Positions 1-10,372 of a DNA stretch of 64,000 nucleotides are shown here, piece by piece. Position 1 is the first letter of the stretch. The number at the start of each line of letters is the position of its first letter. Source of the DNA: Salvia splendens (Eukaryota > Streptophyta > Magnoliopsida > Lamiales > Lamiaceae); assembly GCF_004379255.2 (NCBI RefSeq), contig NC_056037.1:15944902-16008901 (forward strand), in the 5' to 3' direction. Under the pieces are notes generated by a model. It made no database searches, was not told the DNA's origin, and saw only the letters and a list, made by a program, of their open reading frames with translations. The translations under genes and the position numbers were made by a program.

Positions 1-243
1 TGTAATTGAACTTAAAGGAAAAAAAATTAATGCATTTACAAAAAATTATAAGCTTCAAAACAGAAACAAAAAGGATGCAACAGTTTTGAAAAGGGTGCAA
101 TTTGGCCAACATAAATCAAAAGGATTTACAAAGTCCGAGCAAGCAACGTGCCAAAATGACTTCAATATATCAATGTAGTTCATTGGTAAAAATCTCAACA
201 ACAAGAGGTACTCACAAGAGCAGTTTGGGTTCGATCAAACGGG

Positions 244-3200
244 TTAACGCCCATCTCCGGGAGCAATAATGAGCTTTAACGCACCCGCTTTCCCTCTTTG
301 TTGACCTGGGATCTGTTGACTCTCCTCCGCCATGTTAAGCCTGGTAAATTGAACGAACGATTTCGGGACACGTTCAATGTCCAAAACTTGGAGGCTCCTC
401 TTCAGCAAAACCGGGATTTCTTCAAGTTTCTCGCAGTTCTTAAGCACAAGACAGTGGAGTTTAGGAAACGGAGGGGAAGGTTCCTCCGAGGCAGTCCAGA
501 ACTCTAAGTCGGTGCGTGCAATGTGCAAGACTTCGAGAGAGGGAAAGCTGTTACCAACAGTATTCCAGAACTTTCCCATGAATGCATTTTCTTTCAGTTT
601 GAGGACCTCAAGAGAAGGGAGTGAACCCAAAGTGGCCATATGCTTCCAGTCGAGGTACGTGCATGACAACTTCAAGATCCTTAGATTCGGTGGGAACCTG
701 TCCGGAGAAGGAAGTTCGCGCAATGGAGTGTGAGATATGACATTAGGAAATACATCATAGACTAGCTTTAGTTTTTGAAGGCGATCCAACCCGGCCAAGC
801 ACCTAGTGTTAACAAGATTGCTTAGTTTGCCTCGAATCCCCAAGTTCTTTATGTTCGAGGCCTTGTTGAAAACTTCTTCCCAGCAACAGTCAGCCGACAA
901 CCTACTGAGTGTTTGAAGATTCTCCCCAGCTTTGCCCTTTGCTTCCTTGCTAATAATAATGGCCGCTTTCGTTTTCAAATGCCTCAGCTGCAGCATCTTC
1001 CATATATCTGCTTTGATCTCAAATGTACGCGACAATGTGTCAATCCTAATCGTCTGTAGATTCCAGAGCTTCAAGATAGCATCGGGGAGGCTGTTGAATT
1101 GATCACCAGACAAAGCAATGTACCTCAAATGAATCAGTTGGGTAATCTTCGATGGAAATTTGGCGAATTTGATGGGATTCGCATCCAAAACTCGGAGCAA
1201 ACTGAAGGCTTCAGGGATCAATGGAGTGCAATCTGGTTGAAAAATGATTGGCTCTTTAGAGAAGCACACGAAAGAACGCACAAACGGACCCTTAGGCTTC
1301 TTGCGGAGGAAATCCACAACATAGGAATGAATGCAAAGCCTACGGTAATTTGGCACATCAGCAACAGAAGGAAAGAACGTTCCTTCGGTTGTTTTTTTCA
1401 CCTCTTGGAACAGATTCTGTTTCGCAAATGCAGCCTGGCCCTTGCAGAACTCACGGATCATGTCATGAACGCGACATGTTTTGACATCTCCTTTAGCTTT
1501 AGTTTTATCAACCATGACTAAATTTCTCGCTATGAGCTCCTCTAGATATTCCTCCGCCACTTCCTCCAATCCCTTATTCGGCTCTTGCTGTATGAATCCT
1601 TCTGCAATCCACAAACGAATCAACTTCCAAGCGGAGATCTCGGAATCTTCTGGAAACATCCCAAGGTAGAGAAAGCAGTCTCTCAAGTTATATGACAACT
1701 TGTTGTAACTCAACAGGATAATATTTTCGGTGCGTTTCTGCTTGTCATAGCTCAAATGCGAACTTACACTAGCTGATACCTTTTCCCATTCCAGTTTCAT
1801 ATCACTGCTTGAGAATTTCTCAACCAGAATTCCTCCTATTACCACGATTGCCAGGGGCACTCCTCCACACTGCTTGGCTATATCTTTTCCAAATATTTCC
1901 ACATTTTTAGGACACTTGTCGACCCGTGAAAATACTTCTAGCTGGAGAAGCTCCCAGCTTTCCGGGGGATCCAGGAAACGCAACCTGTGAGGTTCTCGTA
2001 ATTTGTTGGCGTGCCGAGCCACCTTCTCATCGCGGCTTGTTATCAAGACTCTTCCGGACTTATTAGACTTTGGCAAGGCCGGCTCAATGTGATTCCAGGC
2101 TTCACCAGTCCAGACGTCATCCATGAATAGCAAGAATTTCGGTTTCTCAAGATAGGATCGGACTTTCCTGGCCAACTCATTTTCGTCGCAATGGGACATG
2201 TCTGGCTGAGTGAACTTCTTGAGAATGTTGAGGAACACCTCTTTTATGTTGTAGTCTTGAGAAACATACACCCAGATAAGAGTAGGGAACTCGTATTGGA
2301 TTTTAGGATCGCGGTAAATCTTCCATGCCAGAGTCGTCTTGCCAAGGCCAGGCATGCCAACTATGGAAATAACTTCAAGTTCAGCTGATTCCTCTGTGAG
2401 TTTATTTATAACAGTTTCGGCCTCACCGTCGAAACCCACAACATTGTCTTCTCTCAACAACGGAACCTATGCATATAGAGATCATAATGTTAAAAATCCT
2501 AGATAATAATAAACTTGTTGGAGAACAAGAAGGAAAGAGATGAAGTTATGGCAAGAACAATGAAGGAAATCAATTTAAAGATTATGGAAAATCAAATAAA
2601 AAAGATATTAGTATAATTAGAATATATTCTCCATGTATAGCTAGAATTAGAGCCTATAAAAAGTGGTGTAACCGTTGAGAGAATTAATTCAAGTCTAATA
2701 CAATGTAGTCGATAAAGCTTTTAGCGTTTTTTACTTTCTGCAATAATCTTTTATTTTCCGCATTGTATTTTCTAACATGGTATCAGAGCAGGTTCGATCA
2801 AAGGGATCGTTCACCGTCTCTATATCAAAAAAAAAACCCAACATATTTGTGTTCGTTTATGGTTGGATCTATCTTCTGTTGGTTGAGAAAAATCAAAACT
2901 AATTACTAGTCCAGATCTTGGAATCTCCCAGAGACAGCCCGTTGTCGGCTTTTAATTTGGAATCCATCACAGGGGGAGAAGCTATTACCGGGAAGAGGGG
3001 GTTGTCGAGGCGGTTGCCGACAGGAGAAGCTCCGAGAAAGCAATCTTGGAGTCATGGTGGCCAAGCTAAAGACTAAGTGGCCGAAGTTTACACACACCTA
3101 TGAGTCTGGGAGGAGTTGCCACGGGCGGACAAGAAGGCTGCGGAGAAGCAGTCATAGAAGAGATCGAGTCTCCACCCCCAAAAGAGAAGAAAATATAGAA

Positions 3201-6081
3201 GTAGTTATCCGGTGGAAATGGGAAAGGAAGTACCCTACCGGAAGAAAGGCTAGAAAGGCGACGTTGAGAGAGCCACTAAAGCTGAGGAGGTTGAGAAACT
3301 TGTCTTGACGAATTGTTTGGCCGAGGAGGAGAGGAACTAAACAGCCGAACAATTCCTCACCAAATTTTAGTTCCATCAGGAAAAGAAATAGATCCAGTTC
3401 GTTTGGTTACAATTTCCAGCAACAAGTTGATAAGGAGTCCAACTAAGAAGTTTATTCGCAGTATTAATTCCAGCAACCACGCAGTCCAGAATTGATAAGG
3501 AAGAAGCGTCAGAGATACAGCAATGGAAAAAGACAAGACGATGGCGTTGCGAGGAGGAGAGAATGAAGAGAATGAGGATGCTGAACTATTCCTCTCCAAA
3601 TCTATGGTGATCGTGAAGGCCAAAGATGACCGATGATGAGAGGGTGAGATAGCTGCAAAGGCGCAGTCCACACGTTGATGAGTCGCGGTGCCTTGACAGC
3701 AAATTGATAGATCAATTAGTGACCGAAGAAGTCTCACCATTAGGAAGTGAATAGGCATCGGAGGGACGAGAAGAGCCTGCAGGAGGACAGGTTTTCCTCG
3801 GGGACAAGAAGAGGAAGGAGACAATACGTCTTCTTCATTGTTAGGGTTTCCAAAACAAGGAAGCAAATCTGGCCTAGTGTCCTTAGGCTCAAGGAAGAAA
3901 AGAAATGGGTTAAGAATGGCCACACAAAACAAAAATTTGGGCTACAAATTAAATTAAGTCGGCTCCCAAACACGAGTCAAAACCATCTCAGATGGCTCCT
4001 GGATACGAGCTAAAACTATCTAAGATGGCTCCTAGACACGAGCAAAAACTGTCTGAATTAGCTCCTCTATATGAACCAAAACTGTTTGAATTAGCTCCTC
4101 GACAAGAGTCAAAACTGTTTGATTTGGCTCCTGGATACGGGCAAAACTGTCTAAGATGGCTCCTAGATACGAGCAAAAACTATTTAAGATAGCTCCTAAA
4201 TATGAGTAAAAACTGTTTAGACAAGCTCCCGGACACGAGTTAAAACTGTCTAGATTGGCTCCTTGAGACGAGTTAAAACTGCCAACAAAAAATTGAAGAG
4301 CTCCTTGACACTAGTTTAAACTGTCAACAGAGAACTGAAGAACTCCTTGAAACGAGTCTAAACTTTCAATGAAGAAGCTTCTTGATAATAGCCTAAACTT
4401 TCAATGGAAAAAATGAAGAAACTCCTTGAAAGAGTCTAAATTTTCAATGAAGAAAAAATAACTCAATGATATGAGTATAAACTATCATTGATGAATTGAA
4501 GAATCTCTATGATACGAGCATAAACTGTCAATGGAAATTGAAGAACTCTTAAATACGAGTATAAACTATTTATCAAACTAAATATCGTGCAAGTAAGTGT
4601 TGAAAAACTCGATACTCAACTTGAGGGGGAGTGTTGGAATTAGGAAATCAATTCATTGGAGAACAAGAAGGAAAGAGATGAAGTTATGGCAAGAACAATG
4701 AAGGAAATCAATTTAAAGATTATGGAAAATCAAATAAAAAAGATATTAGTATAATTAGAATATATTTTCCATGTATTGCTAGAATTGAGCCTATAAAAGG
4801 TGGTGTAACCGTTGAGAGAATTAATCCAAGTCTAATACAATGTAGTCGATAAAGCTTTTAGCGTTTTTTACTTTCTGCAATAATCTTTTATTTTCCGCAT
4901 TGTATTTTCTAACCAAAGTCAATGATTAATCAAATACAAACTATGAATCATGTCATGATATAATACACCCCAAATTAATGATCTAATCATCTAGATATAT
5001 ACCACTACAACAACAAAAAATGAATAAAACGTTTTTAATACTATTAAGGACGCTAATTAATGTGTCTAATTATACCACCAACGCTTCATAAAGTGTCCTT
5101 ATTATTGGTGTCCTAACTAAAACTAAGGGATCCAATTAGAAGCGTCCTAAAAAGTAAAAGATTAAGATAATTTACCCTCAATTTAGAGACCTTCTTTTGA
5201 GTCCTAAATTATTGTTATTTTTAAAATTTTCCAAACACTAGTAATTGCTTAATTTTTGTGTTCTCAAAAGATAAGTTTTTTTTAGTGTATCCTGAATCCC
5301 TGATTAATAAATGCAAGAGATGAAGTGCGATCAATTTATAAATATGTTGGTGGTGATGTAATCAAATACAAACTCTATATATTGTACAAACTTCAAAATA
5401 TAATCAGGACTGTTAGATTTCAAGATTTGATGACAAATAACGTCAATAGAAAATGTTAACGCAACGTCAACATTTTCAACCGATTGACTTGTGTTAACAT
5501 CTTCAGTTGCCCTCAAATCTTGAAATTTAACGGTACAAATCATAGTCCGGAGTTTGCAGATTATCACGGTCCCTATGTTGGCGTATGAAGTATGTTGAAC
5601 ACAAAGAAGAAAGAGGTAGAGTGGAAAACAGGAGTCGAAGGGTAAAAGAGACCTTTTTATCATCAGTCCTGGGCTTATGGGGGCCGGAGGTGGAGGGATC
5701 GGCGATGGGGAGGGTGGAGAAGCCGATGCGGGCGCGGTCAAAGATGGGCTGGACGTCTTGCTCGCGGAGGGCCTTGACCTTCTTGGCGAGGTCGTAGCGG
5801 CGGAAGGTGAAGGACTTGGATTTGTCGGCGGCGGCCTGGGTGAGGCAGGCGTCCAGGGTGTCCTCGGCTTTGTAGACTACCTCTCGGATTTGCCTCTCGT
5901 GCTGTCGGAACACTTCCCCTTTCTCTCTCTTGTTCGCCGATTCCATCAGGAACGCCTTCATCAGCTCCAGCTCGTTCTGCAGCTGCCGCAGCTCCGCCTC
6001 CGCCCCCGATATCAGGTTTATGTGGTCCACCAGCAGCTTCTGCACGTTCTCCAGCAGGAATGTCACCGCCGCCTCTGCCAT
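244..6081 (-). CDS. CC-NB-ARC-LRR (CNL) disease resistance protein, two exons
   Basis: Predicted intracellular immune receptor. Exon 1 is 6081-5653 and exon 2 is 2466-244, both on the minus strand, with donor AAG|GT and acceptor TAG|GTTCCG in phase 0. The joined protein is about 883 residues, normal for a CNL. Residues 1-143 are an Rx-type coiled coil with an EDVID-like EDTLD at 73-77. The NB-ARC has P-loop GMPGLGKT (about 180-187), kinase-2 FLLFMDDVW (about 254-262), RNBS-B GRVLITSR (about 281-288), GLPL-type CGGVPLAI (about 343-350), RNBS-D CFLYLGMFPED, and VHD where MHD is usual (about 476-478). Irregular leucine-rich repeats fill about 560-870. The second exon has no ATG at its start, so the upstream coiled-coil exon is needed. 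The 3.2-kb intron carries an LTR element and a CACTA MITE. It resembles the late-blight R1/Rpp13-type group by memory only. The reading frame is intact, so it may be functional. Confidence 0.9.
2516..4914 (+). mobile_element. Non-autonomous LTR retrotransposon in the CNL intron
   Basis: Two direct LTRs at 2516-2777 and 4632-4914 differ by a few substitutions and a roughly 21-bp deletion near the start of the left copy. A primer-binding site TGGTATCAGAGC complementary to initiator tRNA-Met follows the left LTR at 2778-2789. A purine-rich tract (GAGGGGGAG) precedes the right LTR. Flanks AAACT (2511-2515) and AAAGT (4915-4919) look like a 5-bp target duplication with one mismatch. A promoter-like CTATAAAA lies in each LTR. 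The 1.85-kb interior has no gag, protease, integrase or RT, so it must rely on proteins from another element (LARD/TRIM type). It is transcribed opposite to the host gene. Confidence 0.88.
3960..4570 (+). repeat. About 33-bp degenerate tandem repeat inside the LTR element
   Basis: Successive units of about 33 bp follow the pattern GCTCCTNGATACGAG plus AAAACTGTCTAAGATG. They are cleanest from 3990 to 4280 and decay towards the polypurine tract. Units differ by several bases, which indicates an old array. No protein is proposed; it occupies the place where a pol gene would normally end. Confidence 0.8.
5003..5287. mobile_element. CACTA-type MITE in the CNL intron
   Basis: The segment begins CACTACAACAAC and ends TTTTTTTTAGTG, the CACTA terminal signature in opposite orientation. 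Inside, the short word AGGACGCT/AGCGTCCT and variants recur in both orientations, like subterminal repeats of En/Spm elements. Flanking triplets are TAC and TAT, a 3-bp target duplication with one mismatch. It is 285 bp and non-coding. Confidence 0.7.
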
Positions 6082-6239
6082 TTTTGCTTCTCTGTCTCTC
6101 TCTTAGTTTAGTTTGTGTTTTTTGTGTATGTGATTGAGCCACTGACTTTGATTTGATGAAAAGAGATGATGAAAAGAGATGTGGAAACAATATTAGAACA
6201 TCCACATCGGCTAGCAGGGATGTATCCTTCCGTGCCAGC

Positions 6240-6360
6240 TGCACGGAGACGCTGTTCGCCGCTGGCACGGACGTGCTCGATGCAGACGCTGTTCGCCGCT
6301 GCGCTCGCGCCGCTGGCACGAACGTGCTCGATGCATCGAGCACGTCCGTGCCAGCGAGCA
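6240..6360. repeat. Subterminal palindromes of the Harbinger element
   Basis: The word GCACGG/CCGTGC with GTGCTCGATGCA recurs in both orientations, including the perfect palindrome GTGCTCGATGCATCGAGCAC at about 6319-6338. The right end has related words (AGAGCACGAATG, GAGCACGGATG) near 8166-8265. These are plausible transposase-binding sites. Confidence 0.7.
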
Positions 6361-6656
6361 GGCGACGTGGCGCGTTCTGATTGGCCAACAACATATCCGT
6401 TGGAAAATCATTTTTTTTTAAATCGAAAATAATACAAATATATATATATATATTTTTTCACAATCCCAAAAAAATAGCCGATTTTTTGTCCATTTTTCAG
6501 TATTTTTTTGATTTTTTTAAATTTTTTTCCCCAAAATTATCTATAAATACACACATTCATCATTCATTTTTGCACATCAAATCATCTCACATTCATCTCT
6601 CATTCATATTTTTCATACAACTTATCTACACCTTCATTTCTCACTCAAATCCTCAA

Positions 6657-7919
6657 ATGGATTTCACTCATCTCATTGCGGAAGCGGAGCGCGAAGAACA
6701 AGAATACTGCGAACAACATCGTGCCGCTTATGAAGCATATGTCGCAGCGAATACCCCTTCCCTCCTCCTCAACTAACTAAATCAACTCGCCGCTACATTC
6801 ATCGTGACTGGGAGGGAGCCCACGAAAGGCTCGTTGCCGACTATTTTTTCGACCAGCCGCGGTTTCCGGAAGATTACTTTAGGCGTCGTTTTCGCATGTC
6901 AAAGCGTCTGTTTATGCGTATTGTCAGCACATTGTCCGCCCGTGTTGAATACTTCCAAACATGTCCAGATGCAGCCGGTCGGCAAAGTCTCTCGGCGTTG
7001 CAGAAGTGTACGTGTGTCATCCGACAACTAGCTACTGGGCAAACGGCCGACCTCTTCGACGAGTATTTGCATGTCGGTGAGTCCACTGAAATCCTTTGTC
7101 TTAAAAAATTTTGCGAGAGCGTTCGTTCAGCTTTCGGTGATGAATTCCTTCGGGCACCCACCACCGATGATTGCCAACGGTTGCTTCGTCTTCACGAAAC
7201 AGTCCATGGCTTTCCCGGTATGCTTGGCAGCATTGACTGCATGCATTGGAGGTTGAAGAATTGTCCGACTGCTTGGAGGGGGCAACACTTAAGCGGCCAC
7301 AAAGGCGGCGGTCGCCGACTACCGCCTATGGATTTGGCATGCATATTTCGATGTTGCCAGATCCAACAACGACTTGAACGTGCTCTATTCTTCACCCCTC
7401 TTTAATGATGTGTTGAATGGTGTAGCACCGGCGATCGACTTCACCGTCAACGGAAATGTATACCACATGGGTTACCATCTCGCCGATGGTATCTACCCAA
7501 GGTGGTCGACTTTCGTGAAGACGCTCAGCAACCCGCAAGACCCGAGATGGGTTCTTTTTGCCCAGCGTCAAGAGTCCACGCGGAAAGACGTCGAAAGAGC
7601 CTTTGGGGTCCTTCAAGCCCGATTCAACATTGTGAAGGCCCCGTCTCGGCTGTGGTACGTGAAAAATATCGCCGACATCATGTACACGTGTATTATCTTA
7701 CACAACATGATTATAGCCGACGAAGGACCGAGGGCGGCTAGCTTTTACGACGAGGATGAAGCCGGAAGCTCAAGCGCGAGGTCTCCCCCACGCCGAGGTG
7801 TGCATACGACGGTGGGTGAGAGGATCGAAACAAGACACACAATGCGCGATACCCGAACCCATGTTGAGCTAAAAGAAGACCTAATCAAACACATTTGGGC
7901 GAAATTCGGCCACGAGTAG
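6657..7919 (+). pseudogene. Harbinger transposase (ALP1/DDE_4 type), frameshifted
   Basis: The reading frame starts at an ATG at 6657 and breaks twice. The first break is a one-base shift near 6765, after an N-terminus rich in E and Y. The second is near 7310, where the stretch linking GGG to LWIWHAYFD has lost about 20 bases. Between the breaks it reads through the helix-rich DNA-binding region and the nuclease core GSIDCMHW. After the second break it continues with DLNVLYSSPLFND and ERAFGVLQARF to a stop at 7919. The DDE triad positions are recognisable: D in GSIDCM, D in YFDVA or the preceding LWIWHAY block, E in DVERAFG. The product would be inactive as it stands. Confidence 0.9.
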
Positions 7920-8273
7920 AGGTTTTTTTTATTTTAGGAGTTGAATTATGTATTTTTTATTGATTAGGAGTTTAATTATGTAATTTTTATTTTTTATGAT
8001 TTTAATTATGTAATTTTTATTTTTTAAGATTTAATTATGTAATTTTTAATTTTTAATGTATTTTGTAATATTATTCTGGGTATTTTTAATGTATTTTACT
8101 TTTGTGGAAATGTTTTTATTTAAATTGAATAATGGAATGGTGGGACCCTTGTGCTCGTCCTTGCGGAAGAGCACGAATGTGTGTGTTGTGCTCTTGCCTA
8201 AGAGCAGACAAAAAAAGTGGGTCCGGGCCTACATCCATACTTGTTGGCAAGAGCACGGATGTGGATGCTCTTA

Positions 8274-8951
8274 CTCCCTCTCTATCAAGCCAGAATAGAA
8301 ATGATCTGAACAAGTTAGTGGAAGGTGGGTTTACTCCTTCTATTCCACGTTATTTGAGACATTTCTTTTTCCTTCTATTCCACGTTATTTGAGACATTTC
8401 TTTTCGGCATGAGATTTAAGAAAAGTGTACTCCCTCCGTCCCTGATTAATTGTCACTCTTTGACCGGGCACGAGTTTTAAGAAATGTAAAGAAAAGTTGA
8501 TTGAAAAAGTTAGTGGGATGTGTGACCCACTTTTTTATATTGGTTTTATAATAAAATGTGAGTGAAGTGAGTGAAGTGGAATGTGAGACATACTTACCAT
8601 TTATGGTAAAAATGAAGTGTGACAATTATTGAGGGACGGACCGAAATGGAAAAGAGTGACAATTAATCGGGGACGGAGGGAGTATTTGGTAAGTTAAATA
8701 GAGTAGAAGAGATAGCAAAGTAAAAGAATTAATAAAGCAGATGAGATTAGATGTTTTATTTTTAGCTAAAAAATGAAATGACTCAAATAACTTTGGACAA
8801 CTCAAAATGGAATACAACTCAAGTAATTTGGGACGGATGGAGTATAGAATTAGTTTTATAAAAAAATGTGAATGAAATAATTAGTGGAATGTGTGGCCTA
8901 CTTATCATATGGTAAAAGTAAAATATAACTATTACTATGGGACAGAGGGAG
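8274..8951. mobile_element. Three nested Stowaway-like MITEs
   Basis: Three pairs of CTCCCTCCGTCC-type inverted termini with TA on each side are nested. The outermost is 8274-8951 (CTCCCTCTCT / ACAGAGGGAG), the middle 8334-8842 (CTCCTTCTATTCC / GGACGGATGGAG), the innermost 8430-8682 (CTCCCTCCGTCCC / GGGACGGAGGGAG). The middle element's left end contains a 38-bp direct duplication (8334 and 8372). All are non-coding Tc1/mariner-derived MITEs. Confidence 0.8.
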
Positions 8952-10129
8952 TATTAGAATGGGCCATTCAAGATTTGGAGAATTTAACACATCTCTACAC
9001 ATGTGAGCCAAAATGAAATATCAGACTTTCATCACATAGATAGACAAGTTTAATATGGACTTGATCATGTTCTGATACAATATTAGAAATGAGTCACTCA
9101 CATTCTTTAAACATATCACAGAAGAGTGGGTTGCCCACTTATATGTAAATGAGTAGAAAATTTAACAAAATTTAATAATATAACCAAATAAGATATTTAT
9201 TGATATATAAACGAAAAATTGCAAATGCTACTTGGTCCACCGGCTAACTACTAAGATAATTGTATACTTTTAATATACTAATGAAGAGATGGTGGCAATT
9301 AAAATGCAAAAAATAGTCAACTAGCTATATAGCATGTGTCTGGCCTCTAATTCAATCATATTCCTTAGTTATTATACTATGTTATTAATATTAAATTTTC
9401 AGGTTAGTTCTATATCTGGGACAAATATTTCCATTAATACCCTTCTAACCAGAATAACTAATTGTATTTCCAATAATACCCTGCTAACAAGAATAAGTTT
9501 CAAACAAACCACATGATGATAATTGATCCCAAAATAGTTTTCACGACGGCTTATTTCTAATTGATCATGAGCTTCCAACGACATCCATGGGAGATTGGGA
9601 GTGGTCCTCCACCTGAGCTGAGACTTTGTGCACATGACATTTTCTCATTATTGCATTGGTGGACTCATTCTCGTCATTTGCTTTTCAGCTTTATTGGATG
9701 GCTCGACACTCTTCTCACGAGCATCTTCAACGCCACCTGGTACATTATTTTCTATTTTTTAAAAACTTTATTAACTCTAAGAGTGTCCACATTGATGCCT
9801 AACGGGCACGGAAGAGTGATACAGACCAAACATGGGAACTCATCCCAAAAGACTAGTTTATTAGGAGAGAGAACTCATTTAGTCTATATACTCCACATCA
9901 GTTGTTCTCACAACCGATGTGGGAATTGAGTTCGTAACAAACAGTTACGCCACAGTTACAAAATTTTGTCCACAGCCACAAAAACACTTCCACAATCACA
10001 AAAACTTGTCCAACCCAATACACAGTCACGCCACAACCACAAATCATATTATTTAATCAATTGTTGGTATATTTTCATTGGATTGGAATAAAAATGAGAG
10101 AAGAAGGTGTATTTATAGAATATATATAT
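8952..10129. other. Intergenic stretch, no gene recognised
   Basis: AT-rich DNA. An open stretch at 9561-9929 codes for no protein I recognise. GAGTGTCCACATTGATG at about 9780 looks like one end of a Harbinger MITE, without a partner. A hairpin with 13-bp arms around CCACATCAGTTGT lies at 9893-9922. From 9945 to 10040 the phrase CCACAGTTAC/CCACAATCAC recurs loosely. Confidence 0.5.
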
Positions 10130-10359
10130 GGGTTGTCTTATATACAAAACAATCTAAAGTGTATAACCTAGAACTACATTTCATCCATTGGATGAGGAAA
10201 AAGGATGGTCAAGATCAAATTTCATACATAATCACAATGCATCGGTTATAACCACCCCACTAACCACCTCACTAATCATGTTTTCAATCCAAATTTGGCC
10301 TTGGTTCTACATTTAAGATTGATTCTACATTTAAGAATGGTTCTATCTTGATCACAACC
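10130..10359. mobile_element. (TA)n-flanked short element, family E
   Basis: A 230-bp unit starts GGGTTGTCTTATATAC directly after a TA tract and ends TTGATCACAACC directly before one. Its right end (TTTAAGAATGGTTCTATC) closely matches the element at 28287-28644. No coding capacity. Confidence 0.65.
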
Positions 10360-10372
10360 ATATATATATATA

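Larger units (their letters stand above)
6196..8270 (+). mobile_element. PIF/Harbinger DNA transposon, 2.07 kb
   Basis: It starts GAACATCCACATC and ends with the inverted copy GATGTGGATGCTC, a typical plant Harbinger terminus. TTA occurs on both sides (6193-6195 and 8271-8273), the expected 3-bp target duplication. Inside is an ALP1-like transposase remnant. No second (Myb-like) gene is present, so it is not autonomous. The left subterminal region has long hairpin-forming repeats. It lies about 110 bp upstream of the CNL start codon. Confidence 0.93.

Noticed and set aside
3054..3932. Several open frames inside the intronic LTR element
   Set aside because: Short, overlapping on both strands, with no gag or pol motifs.
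5677..6394. Open frames on both strands overlapping the coiled-coil exon and the Harbinger left end
   Set aside because: They are other-frame readings of GC-rich coding DNA and transposon hairpins; the minus-strand frame of exon 1 has all the CNL features.
9561..9929. 122-codon plus-strand frame
   Set aside because: No recognised domain, biased hydrophobic content and no neighbouring exon signals. It is more likely chance or decayed sequence.
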